Part shown: positions 1-10,488 of the stretch, in pieces | How the letters are laid out: each line of letters opens with the position of its first letter | Numbering within the stretch: the stretch's first letter is position 1 | NCBI GenBank assembly: GCA_914767885.1 | Contig: CAJZBQ010000005.1 | Location: 1,100,367-1,164,366 of the forward strand | DNA: 64,000 nucleotides | DNA from: Blepharisma stoltei | Taxonomy: Eukaryota; Ciliophora; Heterotrichea; Heterotrichida; Blepharismidae | Direction of reading: 5' to 3' | The notes under the pieces: generated by a model | Database searches by the model: none | Told to the model about the DNA's origin: nothing | Seen by the model: the letters and a program-made list of their open reading frames with translations, nothing else | Program-made: the position numbers and the translations under genes

Positions 1-931
1 TACCCAGGACATATTAGGAGCTCAAGCTGGAACCTTGAAAAAAGGGATCACCACATTGAGAAGTACACACCCCCTCGACCCTAGCTATAAATGGGTAACT
101 GAAGACGAAACCTTGCGAAATGGCCAACTTACCAACTATACTGTCGACCATACAAAATACTGGGGATACGCAGAAACCCCAAGACGCGAAGACCAGCTTT
201 CCAGACAAAGCACCCTCCCGCCTCCTACAGGTCTTTCAAAAGACTCCGAATTCAAAGTAAATGCCCGCAAATTCTACGCCAATGACGAAGATGACCCAAA
301 TATAGGTTTTTCAAAAAATGCTGAAAAATTTTATAGTAGCTCGCCTAACCTAAAAGCTGGGAATATCTTTTTAAATGCAATTAATCCAGGGTCCATCAAT
401 AGAGCTAGGCCAAAATTCAATGAAATTGATGCAGAAACCCAAAGTTTTCAAAAAAATATTGACCAGTTCCATGGGGTTTCCCCATCACCGCCTAAATCTG
501 AAGATGGAGGAAGCGAGGATAAACCTTTGGACCCTGAGTTTGAGTATGCAGCGAGCAAATTCCATAATGTAAAAGCAACTCCTAACACAAATGAAAGGGT
601 TTTTCAAAAGGACGCTTCCAAGTTCTATGAGCCTATGACAGGTCCTGCTGCTTATCAGTTCAATTTGGCCAGAAAAGATATAGGAAGACCTGGAAAGCCA
701 CCACAAAATCCATTGGATACCGTTTATAAGAAAAATATTGCGAAGTTTTATGGGATGACCCCACCTGGCAGCGTAGATTCAAGAAATCAAGGACAAAATG
801 TTGAGAAAAATTCACCCAGAAGTATAGATGGGAAGAGCTATAATGCTGAATCAAGAAATTCAGTCAGAAGCCACGATTCGAGAAACCCTGAAGTGAAAAA
901 TGCTGATTCGAGGTCTCAAATTAGCCAATAA
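1..931 (+). CDS. KFY-repeat protein, 5' end outside window
   Basis: The frame is open from the first bases of the window with no clear ATG, so the gene starts upstream. The visible ~310 residues begin with a GT-LKKGI-T-LRSTHPLDPSYKW segment; similar NPL-P-Y motifs occur in ciliary and flagellar proteins (recalled, not searched). Six degenerate repeats of about 25-35 residues follow, each built on F/Y-x-K-N-x-x-K-F-Y/H (for example FKVNARKFY, FSKNAEKFY, YKKNIAKFY). The tail is polar and Ser/Arg-rich and ends at TAA. There are no membrane segments. A microtubule or cytoskeleton role is a guess from the motif; the family is not firmly recognised. Confidence 0.75.
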   Translation, partial: TQDILGAQAGTLKKGITTLRSTHPLDPSYKWVTEDETLRNGQLTNYTVDHTKYWGYAETPRREDQLSRQSTLPPPTGLSKDSEFKVNARKFYANDEDDPNIGFSKNAEKFYSSSPNLKAGNIFLNAINPGSINRARPKFNEIDAETQSFQKNIDQFHGVSPSPPKSEDGGSEDKPLDPEFEYAASKFHNVKATPNTNERVFQKDASKFYEPMTGPAAYQFNLARKDIGRPGKPPQNPLDTVYKKNIAKFYGMTPPGSVDSRNQGQNVEKNSPRSIDGKSYNAESRNSVRSHDSRNPEVKNADSRSQISQ

Positions 932-1404
932 TTATTAATTATAATGATTAGATCTCTATTTCGATATAATTGAAAAATATTTTTGACTCAATAATACTAG
1001 AATTTCTTATATAGAGCCATTCATATAAATTTTGGCAGTTAGCTTATAATTCGAGCATGATTCCTCCATGATTTTATCATTTTAGTTTCCATTTAATGAT
1101 CTATTTTCTTAACTCCTCAAGATATTGCTTCACAAGCCATGAAGTTTACAATTTGTGCTACGCACAGTATTACATTTTATTTTTAATTTTTTCGCCTTAA
1201 CTATAATTTAAATTTTAAATATCCCTAATGAGAGAGCATGCTCTCGTGCTATATTTTCCCAAAAATCTTCTCGTGTAAATCCATTGTTGCATTTTAAGCT
1301 TAAAATCACATGTTAAACAGCTTTAAATAAAATCGTCAAAAATAATAATATAACCTGCTTTTTATAATAATATTCAGTACTTTCAAAAATCGATTTTTTA
1401 AAAA
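932..1404. other. intergenic, AT-rich
   Basis: About 470 bases between two + strand genes. Stop-rich and AT-rich in all frames; I see no RNA gene, repeat or MITE end. It presumably holds the 3' UTR of the first gene and the promoter of the RCC1 gene. Confidence 0.5.
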
Positions 1405-2751
1405 ATGGGAAACAAAGTATGAGAGCCTCAAGTGCAAACAAACCAAAAAAAGAAGCACCCAAAGCTGATTTTCTGCCAAGGCTTCAACAAGCATAATGAA
1501 TGTGGGGGTGAAGACGGATATGTCACCCGAGAAAGAGTCGCTACCTCAGTTTCAGCAGGCTTTAACCACAATCTCGCTATTTTAGCCAGTGGACAATTAG
1601 TCTCATGGGGCTCAAATGAATTCGGACAGCTTGGCAGCCAAGGAAACACATGGCTTGAATCTTGAATTTATGAGCCTCCAAAGGTCCAGACTATTTATTT
1701 CCCTCGGCAATTTGGAAAAATTTCCATTTCACAAATTTCTGCTGGTGCTTGGCACTCTGCATGTATTTCCAATACTGGAATTTTATTTACATGGGGACTC
1801 GGAACTAGTGGCCAATTAGGCTATCCAGCTAACCCTGACGATTTTGTTAGAGCTCCTGGGACTTCTCACAAGTTTTGCCCTAATCCTAAATCTGTGGACT
1901 ATTTTACCAATCATCCAATTTATTATGTTTCCTGTGGTAGCACTTTTACAGTGGTTTTAAGCCGAGGACGAGAAGTTTTTATATTTGGAGACGGAAGCCA
2001 TGGGGTGTTCGGAAATGGCAAAAAAGGCAAAAAATGGGAGCCGCAGCTCATTGAGGCGTTAATTGGAAAAGAAATCCGAAAAATCGCATGTGGGTGGAAC
2101 CACGTGCTGGCGCTTTCGATGACTGGAAAAGTTTACTATTGGGGAAACCAATATGCTGATATGAGGGAAAATTTCCCAGATACTGAAATTCCAGAGTTGG
2201 TCCCAGGCTTGGAAGATAATTTTATTACTGATATAGCATGTGGTGATTACCATTCTGCTGCCTTGTCAAGAAGAAACCCCAATGCACTCTTCACGTGGGG
2301 AGGGAATGGGTATGGCCAATTAGGCTATGTTATAGAAGATGAGGACCCTTATATCAATTTTATCCCAAAAAGGGTCGAAATTTACCACGAAATTTCCTCA
2401 ATAAGCTGTGGAGGGTTATTTATGGTCGCAAAATTGAGGGATGGGACAGTTTTAGGCTGGGGAAGCAATAAGCATCGCCAATTCGGGAAAAATGGGCAAG
2501 AATTTTATCAGCCGCTTGTGCTCTTTGATGGGTCGGTAAATAAGATATCAAGAGTTATGGCTGGGCACTCACATATAGCAGTCTTATGCAAAAAAGAAAT
2601 TATATTTGGGGAATTTTTAGCTCCAGGAAAAGAAGCGTTTTCACCTGCAGAAACTGAAGCGTCTATTCCAACTGGTAGAGAAGAGCATAAAGAAAGCCAA
2701 TTCTTAATGTATAAAGAATATGAAGCGATAAGGTACCACAAAGAGACTTAA
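1405..2751 (+). CDS. RCC1-repeat beta-propeller protein
   Basis: A 448-residue protein made almost entirely of seven RCC1 repeats, enough for one complete seven-bladed propeller. Each repeat has the signature I/V-S-A/C-G-x-x-H-x-x-A-L followed by a W/F-G-x-N-x-x-G-Q-L-G turn, for example SAGFNHNLAIL, SAGAWHSACI, IACGWNHVLAL and IACGDYHSAAL. The ATG at 1405 gives an MGNK start. Internal TGA codons, including the one at 1663, lie inside repeats where Trp fits, which is direct evidence for UGA=Trp. No intron or insert is needed. RCC1 propellers act as Ran exchange factors or as general interaction platforms; with no other domain present, which one cannot be decided. A RanBP1 gene lies 2.4 kb downstream, but adjacency need not mean function. 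Confidence 0.9.
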
Positions 2752-2975
2752 TTTTATTTACTCTAAATAAAATGACTATGAAAAAATTACTATTAATCTA
2801 AATACTGATATTTCGGTTTAAAACACTATATTATCTTGCCATTTATTATAAGGGAAATTCTAAATGGCAATCAATTTTGCAGGGGATCTTTTCATAAGCA
2901 CCCTTCAAAAAGGGGTAAAGAATTATAAAATCATCTAGGGTCACACATATAATTATAGAAAAATATAATCAGAAA

Positions 2976-4933
2976 ATGGAAGCTGAAATCTGTGAAATCT
3001 GGTAAAAAATAAGCAGTCACAAAGAAGTTCCTACACTATCGATGACAATGCACAGAGCTCATTGTGAGAGAAATACAATGAGATGCCTCAAATGCAACGA
3101 GCTCATATCTAAGCTCGCACAAGAAGAGCATGATCTTCTCTATCACCAGATTAAAGAATGCTCTCAGTGCTATGCTCGAATGGAAGCAAGATATTTTGAA
3201 AAGCACGAATGCCCCAAAGCTCCAAGTTACTGCCCATATTGCGAAGCTACTTATCCATTAGATCTTTTTCAGCCTCATATCCAAGCGTGTGGGAGCAGGT
3301 CTGAGGAATGTGAAAAATGCAATAGGTTTATTTTATTAAAACACTTTAAAAGCCATCAAGATAGTTGTGGCAAGGAAGATAGTGAGAAAAATATTAAGGC
3401 GAAAGACTTACAAAGAGAAATTATGAGGGAAAAAGAAGAGAGAAAATTTGTAGAGCCTATTCAAATAAGCCGTGAAGAAGCTAGAACAAAATTGGATGCT
3501 GAAAATGCAGAAAAAGAACTTAAAGCAAAACAATATCAAGAACTCCAAAAACAAATTATAAGGGAAGGGAAAGAGAAAAAAATTATAGAGCCTAAAATAA
3601 GTCGTGAAGAAGCCAAAGCCAAACTTGATGCTGAAAATGCTGAAAAAGAGCTTAAGGCAAGACAATATCGAGATCTACAAAATCAAATAGAAGCGGAAAG
3701 AAGCAAAAAAATGCAGCTTGATAATGATAGAATTAAGGCTGAGCCACGAAGACCAGAGAATATATTGCCAAATCAAGAACCTAAAAATAGATTTGCAACA
3801 TATGAACTTCCGCCTCCTAGCAAGAAAAAAGAGCCGCCAATATACCAAGGCTCTCACCAGCAGTTTCCAAGAAACTTAGAACCAATAAATCAGCCTCAAA
3901 TATTTCCTCGTTTCTCAGAGCCAATTAATCAGCCTCAATTCATTCCCCATCGCTCAGATCCAATCTATCAGCCTCAATTTGTTCCGAACACTTCAGAAGA
4001 TGAAAGAATTGCGAGGGAGCTAGCTCAGCGATTGGAAAGAGAAGCTAAAGAAAATATAGATAGAATAATTGCTGAAGGACTATTAAGGGATGAGCAAGAA
4101 AGTTACCAAGGATATGGACCTATAATTGATGATAGCGATATATTAGCAAAAAAACTTTTGGCTAAGGAAGATGAAAGATTGGCTAAACAACTTTTGGCTA
4201 GCTGCTTCCTTTTAAATTGGAACAAAAAATCCTGTTCCAATTTAAAAGAATTGTTTTTCCAGATAAAAAAATATAAATTTTAGTTTATTTTTATAAAAGA
4301 AATGATTAAAAAATTAAAAATTAATCATTCAGCGTGAAAAATATCAAAATAACATTCTCTTGCTTTTTTTCAAATATTTTCATCTTTAATTTTTTTTAAA
4401 ATATAAATTGATAAGTTTTAATTTATTTTTTATAAAGAATTAAGCAAAAATATTAATCGATTCAGTGCAAAAACTGTTTAAGTACGATTTTGCTTGCACT
4501 TTGTCTATTATGTTAGTAAAAAAAAATTTTTAAAAATTCGTATTTTCATCGTTAAAATTTTCCCATTGAAAATCAAATTTGTTCCAATTTAAAATTGGGA
4601 TAAAGTACCCAAAAATTGCAAATTTTAGCGATGGTTTGTTCCAATTTAAAAGGTTGAAGTGAGGAAGACGAAAAACTGGCTAAAGCACTTTTGGCAAAAG
4701 AAGATGAAAGATTGGCTCGCCAGCTAGCTGGAAATGGGAGGATCCCATCAGATCGTTCTCCAAATGTTCTAGATTATGCTAATTTTACGAATGAACAAGA
4801 TTATAATTATTTTGGAAACTCTATACAACAAAATATTTATCCTTATAAACAGCGGCAAAATATACAGCAAGGAGATTTGACTGAAGAAGAACTATTAAAA
4901 ATTGCAATGCTTGAAAGCTTAAACCACAAGTAA
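2976..4933 (+). CDS. TRAF-type zinc-finger protein with coiled coil and C-terminal UIM
   Basis: The ATG at 2976 gives MEAEICEI, then a 15-nt GT..AG intron (3002-3016) restores CHKEVP, completing the first Cys pair of a TRAF-like zinc-finger array (C-x2-C...H-x3-C, then CLKCNE, CSQCYARME, CPYCEATYP, CEKCNRF). Charged duplicated coiled-coil segments follow (ISREEARTKLDAENAEKELK twice), then a Pro-rich NQPQF repeat tract, then repeated DERLAKQLLA units. The C-terminus TEEELLKIAMLESL matches a ubiquitin-interacting motif. A MITE-like insert at 4213-4646 interrupts the gene; removing it between TTA sites gives 502 codons in frame. A ubiquitin-linked adaptor or E3-like role is inferred from zinc fingers plus UIM. 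Confidence 0.8.
3002..3016 (+). other. 15-nt spliceosomal intron
   Basis: GT..AG stretch with an in-frame TAA. Its removal joins TG to T and creates the expected zinc-finger Cys in CEICHKE. Confidence 0.85.
4213..4646. mobile_element. MITE/IES family 3 (TTAAATTGGAAC ends)
   Basis: Inverted ends CTTTTAAATTGGAAC / GTTCCAATTTAAAAGG, AT-rich centre with stops in all frames. The left end is a fold-back of two facing copies of the core; the right end holds two same-direction copies separated by a ~45-nt spacer with AGCGATGGTTTGTTCC. This matches the layout of the CTCCCC MITEs. Excision between TA at 4213 and TA at 4647 rejoins the zinc-finger/UIM gene in frame. The flanking residues left behind (ASCFLLKGW) are unlike the acidic repeat around them, so the true boundary may differ by a few bases. 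Confidence 0.7.
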
Positions 4934-5150
4934 CAATATAATTTTTTTAAAACGCGCTATTTTCATATAATGATAACAAAGACTTAATTGCTGTCTATTT
5001 CTAATGAGAAGCAAAAGCGTCCAAATTTCAAATAGGCGGATATATAATTTAAAAAAATCACAATAATTCTTTATAATCCACTATTATTTTCTCAGTAAAT
5101 TAATAAAAATCTATAAATAATTCAAGCAGATATAGAATTTAAAGCAGCTA

Positions 5151-5705
5151 TTAATTAGTCACTTCTTCCACTATAGCTGGTGCTTCCACACACTCCAAGC
5201 TGTTTCTCACACAATGGTTGAAATGTTTTGCATCATCAAAAGCTTTCTTAAACTCCTGTGATTTTTCAGGTGTTCCAAGTCTCATAGCGAATTTTGTCCT
5301 TTGTCTTTCTCCTTCACTGAAATCGTGGGCAATCCACAACCAAGCTCTGTCACTTCCAGCATGCTGCACGAGATTACATAGGGGATCTTCTTCTAATATA
5401 AAATTCGCAACCACTTTTTTAGTGTTATCCTGTCTCATTACGAAGCTGATCCTTCTTGTTTCTCTATTACGATTCAGCTTAACATCGCCTGTGCCTCTTT
5501 CTTTCCATTGTTCTTCAGCCCATCTGTATAGTTTGGCTCGGGTTTTGAAGATACAGTCTGTGTTCTCTTCTCCAGTGACAACTTCCACTTCAGGCAAGTC
5601 CACAGCTTTCCAGTCTCCTTTGACTTCTTCTTCAGGATTCTCCACTTCTTCGGCCGGATCCTCCTCTTTTTTGCTAGCCAAGAAAGCTGATACGTCTTCA
5701 CTCAT
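5151..5705 (-). CDS. RANBP1: Ran-binding protein 1 (RanBD domain)
   Basis: 184 residues with a single Ran-binding domain. After an acidic N-terminus (EEVENPEEEVKGDWKAVDLP) comes VEVVTGEENTDCIFKTRAKLYRW, the classic RanBD beginning, then WKERGTGDVKLN, RRISFVMRQDNTKKV and the closing AWLWIAHDFSEGE with KFAMRLGTPEKSQEFKKAF. Length and order match RanBP1, which binds Ran-GTP and stimulates RanGAP during nuclear transport. The ATG lies in a short A-rich leader, and the stop is TAA. No intron or insert. It is convergent with the zinc-finger gene to its left. Confidence 0.93.
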   Translation of the reverse strand: MSEDVSAFLASKKEEDPAEEVENPEEEVKGDWKAVDLPEVEVVTGEENTDCIFKTRAKLYRWAEEQWKERGTGDVKLNRNRETRRISFVMRQDNTKKVVANFILEEDPLCNLVQHAGSDRAWLWIAHDFSEGERQRTKFAMRLGTPEKSQEFKKAFDDAKHFNHCVRNSLECVEAPAIVEEVTN

Positions 5706-6261
5706 TTTTTATCACAAATAAAATATGTTAGTGAAAAGGATAAATAGGGCAATCAGCAGGGCTGAGCTATTGAAAGCTAGCAAAGAAAGGGATTTATCTC
5801 AGATGAAGGTACTAGAAGGTTTTTTAACAAAAACCCAAAAAAGAAGAATAAATGTCCTCGCTGATATAATATACAAATATATATAAATGAGCTATATAAA
5901 TTTTTGATTAAAAATGGTTATATGGAACTGAGTAATTTATAAGTATAGAGATAGAAGACATGACTAAAAATGAGCAAGCTACTCTATGGAAAACCCTAAT
6001 CTCTCTTTCCTTTTGTGAGCAAAACCATTTGAAAATCTTATTATTTTATAAATAGCCACTCCTCAAGAAAAAGAATGTTTTTCTATATAAAAATTTCGCA
6101 ATAATTTTTTTATAATATGAGGATAATTTTATTAAATTTAGACAGCTTAAATCTAGACATAAATTAAACTATTTCTTTATTAAATTTTGGATTTTAGGAT
6201 AATATTTAAAAAATTAAAAAAACCTTTGATTTCTTATGAGGATAACAGAGTAAATGAAAAA
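5706..6261. other. intergenic, AT-rich
   Basis: About 550 bases between the RanBP1 start and the bL12 gene, both likely promoters. The last ~75 bases are open in the bL12 frame and Lys-rich, so an unrecognised upstream exon or presequence could lie here, but I find no ATG or canonical 15-nt intron linking it. Confidence 0.4.
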
Positions 6262-6720
6262 ATGCAAAACTCTTTTGGAAAGGACCCCAAGCTGTTCAAT
6301 GATTTCCGCCCAACAGGTGACAAGTGGGCAAACCTTCCTCCACAAGTCTCAGATATGTTTCAGCAGATAGGCGTACAAGGGTGTTTTCCCAATGGCTTAA
6401 TCGAATTATTCGTACAAGGAAAAATGGGTGGTTTAAGCGCAGGTGGAGCACCTCAAAAAGAAAAAGTGGAAGAAAAGCAAGAAGTTGTAGTCGAAAAGAC
6501 GAATTTTGATGTACTAATCAAAGGATTTTCTGCTGATGGCAAGCTGAAAATTATTAAAGAAGTTAAAAACTTGTTAGCAATTGGTCTGAAAGATGCGAAA
6601 GATAGAGTAGAAGCTTCAGTTACGACGCCACTAATGATAGGTAAACAATTACCTAAAGAGCAAGCTGAGCAGCTGGAAAAGCAGTATAAAGAATTGGGAG
6701 CCGAAATTGAGTTGAAATAA
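6262..6720 (+). CDS. mitochondrial ribosomal protein bL12 (L7/L12)
   Basis: The C-terminal ~75 residues are a clear L7/L12 C-terminal domain: EKTNFDVLIKGF, KLKIIKEVKNLLAIGLKDAKD, then VE and EQLEKQYKELGAEIELK. The first part (LPPQVSDMFQQIGVQ) corresponds to the dimerisation domain, followed by a Lys/Glu hinge. In ciliates a bacterial-type L12 should work in the mitochondrial ribosome, where it recruits translation factors. The first in-frame ATG is 6262 (MQNSFGK). The open frame continues upstream with a basic stretch (FRIIFKKLKKPLIS) that looks like a mitochondrial presequence, but it begins after a stop without ATG, so the true N-terminus may be longer and spliced. Confidence 0.85.
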   Translation: MQNSFGKDPKLFNDFRPTGDKWANLPPQVSDMFQQIGVQGCFPNGLIELFVQGKMGGLSAGGAPQKEKVEEKQEVVVEKTNFDVLIKGFSADGKLKIIKEVKNLLAIGLKDAKDRVEASVTTPLMIGKQLPKEQAEQLEKQYKELGAEIELK

Positions 6721-7461
6721 GCTATTCTGAATTATGGTAATTTTAATTTAAAATACCTAAAATTCTGTTCTTAAATTCAAAAAAAAAAATTTTAGACAGT
6801 AAAATATAATTAAATATAAGCAGCATATACCAAGCTATAATGATCTCCTCATAAATAATTTGAATATTCCTATATTAAGCAAAGAATTGATTTTATAGAA
6901 ACTCATCCTTAAACTAAAATAATTATAGAAAAGTCCCTGAAGGCCAGCAGGCTACTAATTGCCTCCATATAATGCGCCTCCGATTGCATGCAAGTTCGGA
7001 CACAGCCTTCCATTGTTTTGTCTATCATGGACGAGGGCTTGCACAATACCGGAGAGTTGGAGAAGCTGAGCCACCATGATTCTGTTTCCAGAAAATTCGA
7101 AAAACCAATTTTTAGTCTGGTTGAAGACCAAAAAATTAAACTCGGAGTCCAGAACACAATACCCTGTCTAATTGATATCCTCTGGCCTTGCTAGGCTTTC
7201 CCTTTCCAACTCCAGCTAGCATTCTCCCCATGGGGTAACACCTTGACCTGAATTTGGGAATGTGGACAGCTAAGCATGACGTTGCACTCCATAAAATCAT
7301 GTAAAATCCCTGGATGCACGCTGCTCTCTCTTCCACAAGGTCCGGTTTCCCAATAAACTGACTGGCTACAGGGCAGTTGGTTCACCAGTCATTATAATAT
7401 ATATATTATAAAAACTCAGCCATTGGTATAAATTCAATATAACAAATTTTAACAAAATTAT
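6721..7461. other. non-genic region with GC-richer island (possible retroposon remnant, ~6925-7390)
   Basis: The outer parts are AT-rich. The centre, about 6925-7390, is clearly richer in GC than the genes and intergenes around it, similar to the retroposon-like inserts elsewhere in the window. Short open frames on both strands show no domain I recognise. ATTATA occurs near both edges but is too short to call a target duplication. It may be a germline-limited repeat. Confidence 0.35.
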
Positions 7462-9580
7462 TTAAGGGCTATCTTGATCTGGTTCATCACGTAGGCATTC
7501 TTCAATTACAGAAGCTTGTGCCTGCAAATATGATAATAAATCAGTGCTATTTATATTTTCCTGAATAATCCTCATAGTTTCTTCCAGCTCTTTTTTGTCT
7601 GCTTTTTCATGAGAAAGTTGAAGTTTCAGGGTTTTTACTTCTTGATTATTAGCAAGGACTGGACTTTTGAGCTGCATTGGGGAATTTTCTAGTAGTGGCC
7701 CATTGATATTGGTTAATTCTTGACTTATAATTTTCATTTGTTCTTCAAAGCCGCCGCTTGTCCTTAGAAACTCTTCAATTGCAGATTTTGAGTTTCCATA
7801 GTGGATAAGGTCAATTATGTCAAGGATTCATTCACCTGTGGATTTTAAGGTTTCAAGCGTATTATAGTAGCGGTTTTTAAATTGCTCACAGTCAGTTTCA
7901 GCTGTTTTAAGCTTGGCTTCTAGATCTTTGCATTCTGGAGCAATTGTCATTGCTCTGTGATCATTTCTTTCCTTTGAAAGAATTATATTTGATAAATTTT
8001 TTATGGCTTTTTGCTCATTTTTTTCCAAACTTAAATGCTCTATACTCCTTGATAATAAATATGCTAAATTATACTGACAAATCTTGGCATAAATCAATGA
8101 ATTTTACCATAAGTATACTTTCCTTATTTTTTCTTTTAAATTACAATTCTCCTCATTTGCATTTTGCAGATCCTGCTTTAAATTAAGTTTTTCCATTTCC
8201 ACAATCTCCAGCTTTGTTTTTACCTTAGCATAAGCAAAAAATGGCGCCACTCGAATATTCTGTTCTCTGAACAGAAATTCTCCCTATGGCAAATTTTGAT
8301 TGTGAAGTTTGGCTTCACCCAGCGAATTTATCCTGTTAATGATAGTGGAGGTGCGCAACTTCAGACACCCATCCCTTGGGGAATTCTAATTTTCTGGAAG
8401 TGCGCCATCATTCCAGAAGGTTAGACTGGGACCATTAGCGCGTCTGAAGGACGCAAGTTGGTTTTGCCCAAGAGCTGGAAGGGCAACCTTTGAAACCCAA
8501 ACGCCAAAGCTTAAACTCCCCCCCCCTCCGTGAGTGAACAAAAAAATTTTGTTCACTCACGGAGGGAGGTTAATTTTTTTTTTTAAAAAAAATTTATATA
8601 AAAAAATATTTTTTTTCGAAATTTAAAAAAATCCTAATTCACAAAAATTGGAAAGCAAATATTAATTTAATTTATAAAATTTTATGTTTTAAAAAGCAAT
8701 TCGTTCAAAATTAAATAGAATTAGCTCTAGATTTCATTATACTAATTATCATTTATATATTAAAATTTTTTTCCATAAAAAATTTTTCTATTAAAAAAAT
8801 TTTTGTTCACTCACGGAGGGTGGGTTTTTGGTCAAAAAATAGCGATTTTTCTAATGGTTTTGTTCACTCACGGAGGGGGGGGAGTAAGGAACATTCAGAT
8901 CAAGACCAGGTTGTGGACGACGCATAGTCGGCGGAAACCCCGAAGTAGGGACGGAAGTTAATTTTTACCTCCAGCACTTCTTTATGAAGCGCATTAATTT
9001 CCTTTATATACCCATTAAAGCTTTCCTTCGCTAATTTCAGCTCTAAATTAACTTTAGCTGAATTTTGATCAAAATTTTGCAGGCTTTTCTTTAAATTTTC
9101 AATTTCAGCGTCTTTTGCTTTACAATTTAATTCGGTATCCCTCATCAGCATTGAGACTTTTAGTAGCTCAAACTCGACTTGGTTTTTTTCGTCCATTAAT
9201 TTAATGATTTTTTCTCTTGAGGTTTTTAACTCTTCCAGTTCATCAAATTTACTTTGATAATTTATTACTCGGCTCATAGTTTTATTATGACACTCTATCC
9301 TTTTCTTGTTTTTTTCTAATGTTTCTGGGATAAGGCTGAAATTAATTGGACTGCAATATCCGTAGTCAGCTGATTTGCCTCTTCTAACAACTGGGCTGTG
9401 GACCACTTGTGCAGTTCCTTCCTCTCCGACGCTTTCAAAACGAGTTTCTACTTCTGTTTTTTTTGAAGGAATTTTGGAATTTTCATAGCAAATTTGTGGC
9501 TGGCTTGGGTTTGCAGTATCTCAAAGAGATAATGAACTTGAAGATATTTCGCTTTTTATACTATTATAAATATTCTTAAA
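7462..9580 (-). CDS. coiled-coil protein split by a nested insertion
   Basis: Reading leftward, a disordered N-terminus (QPQICYENSKIPSKK, then VVRRGKSADYGYCSP) leads into long Lys/Glu coiled coil (ELEELKTSREKIIKLMDEK, ENLKKSLQNFDQNSAKVN). The frame is broken at 8969 by a retroposon-like element that itself carries a MITE. Removing 8225-8969 at the TTTTTACC repeat joins EVLEV to KTKLEIVEMEKLNLKQ in frame. One TAA remains near 8107, in KVYLW-stop-NSLIYAK; no 15-16 nt intron removes it, though a 24-nt TA-to-TA cut would. The C-terminus (SAIEEFLRTSGGF, then EECLRDEPDQDSP) is intact and ends at TAA. The 5' end is unresolved: no in-frame ATG is found near 9580. Function unknown. Confidence 0.6.
8225..8969. 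mobile_element. retroposon-like element E1 with nested MITE
   Basis: Flanked by an 8-bp direct repeat TTTTTACC (8217-8224 and 8962-8969). Its left part contains AAAAAATGGCGCC near the end and a block (GTTTGGCTTCACCCAGCGAA) that recurs almost exactly in E9 at ~52325. A family-1 MITE sits inside it at 8515-8884. Without the MITE the body is about 370 bp and moderately GC-rich. No long ORF is present, so it is non-autonomous. Removal restores the host coiled-coil frame. Confidence 0.75.
8515..8884. mobile_element. MITE family 1 copy (nested in E1)
   Basis: Ends CTCCCCCCCCC and GGGGGGGGAG, with TAA at both sides. It has the four CTCCGTGAGTGAACAAAA cores: a facing pair at the left end and two same-direction copies at the right end around a spacer with AAAAAATAGCGATTTTTC. 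Comparison with the MITE-free paralogue E9 (CAAAGCTCAAGAGCC) shows the empty site. Confidence 0.9.
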
Positions 9581-9717
9581 ATAATTTAAGGGCGTACGCA
9601 AAGGGATTATTTAGGAACATAATAGTTAATTCCTTTATTATAATGCTTTAGAACACTTATTAGGGTATAACTGTAATTTAAACTGAGATACTTTTTTCAG
9701 TGCAGCACGGCTGTTAT

Positions 9718-10168
9718 TTAATCCATCGATAAATCTCTTAATCTTTCCTCTTTGAAGGCGGAAGAAAATTTTCTCAAGCTTTCGAGAATCTTATTTTGAA
9801 ATTTATATTGTGGGTTGCGAGCATTTGAATACCAGTAAACTCTTCTATGAGTCATAATCAGTCTGCTATTTCGCAGTTGAGTATCAGACTGGCTTTGATC
9901 AGCAAGGCAAGTGCTGGGGTTCAAATATATACTAGCCCAATCCCTGCATTGGATCAGGCTTGGCTGACTTGGGAAATGCCAGATGGGGAGTTGATTAGCC
10001 GACTGTGCTGGGAAAGTGAACTCCCCAGAAGGCTAGTCCTCTTGCGTTATTGGAGATCTGCCATCTAGGGAGTTCACTTTGCCAAAACGTTGGTTCGTTA
10101 GCCCCATCTAACATCTCCTGACATCAGTCAAGTCCCGATCCAGCAGGGATAGGGCAATAGCTAATCAT
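9718..10168 (-). CDS. small hypothetical protein interrupted by a palindromic IES
   Basis: The right-hand ATG (10168-10166) is followed after two codons by a TA-bounded palindromic insert (9930-10161). Removing it gives a 72-residue open frame: MIIYLNPSTCLAD, then MTHRRVYWYSNARNPQYKF, ending KEERLRDLSMD and TAA. It is basic, with no domain I recognise. Support is the in-frame rejoining and coding-like composition; the short length keeps confidence moderate. It could instead be an exon of the coiled-coil gene just downstream on the same strand. Confidence 0.45.
9930..10161. mobile_element. palindromic TA-bounded IES
   Basis: Imperfect inverted ends: TACTAGCCCAATCCCTGC on the left and TAGCTATTGCCCTATCCCTGC read inward from the right, with complementarity continuing for over 60 bases. 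Richer in GC than its surroundings. TA to TA removal gives an ATG-initiated frame in the small gene. Confidence 0.65.
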
Positions 10169-10179
10169 TTTTTTTTCTG

Positions 10180-10350
10180 ATCTTAAAAAATCCGAATCTT
10201 TCGAAGAATTAATTTATAAATTTAAGTTTAAGAATGCAAGCTATCAAAAATTATCTATACAAAAATATTTTTATAATGAAATGCTTTGCTCTCTTACTTA
10301 AAGGTAGGCTTATTATCTAAAATAGGGATTTTCTAATGGCTTTGTTTCTT
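10180..10350. mobile_element. decayed MITE family 1 remnant
   Basis: The blocks AAAAAATCCGAATC, TTAATTTATAAATTTAAG and ATTTTCTAATGGCTTTGTTT follow the order of the family-1 body with many substitutions, and both C/G-rich ends are lost. It lies between genes, where precise excision would not be needed. The rest of the gap up to 10488 shows a short open + frame (EEQLRLLEVEIPELSD) that I cannot assign. Confidence 0.5.
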
Positions 10351-10488
10351 TTAAAAGGGAAGGAAAGCTAGAAGAACAGCTGCGTTTGCTTGAAGTTGAA
10401 ATACCTGAATTGTCAGACTCTTCTGAAATCGACGCATTAATGAGGTGTTTATGCATTTTTATTATGAAATTAATAAAACATTTAAATA

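Noticed and set aside
6909-7194. Overlapping ORFs on both strands in the GC-richer island
   Set aside because: No ATG-led conserved motif; GC-rich DNA simply has fewer stops. Kept as possible repeat remnant.
8900-9406. Coiled-coil ORF ending in NFRPYFGVSADYASSTTWS
   Set aside because: The last ~19 residues are translation of element E1; the host frame continues after E1 is removed.
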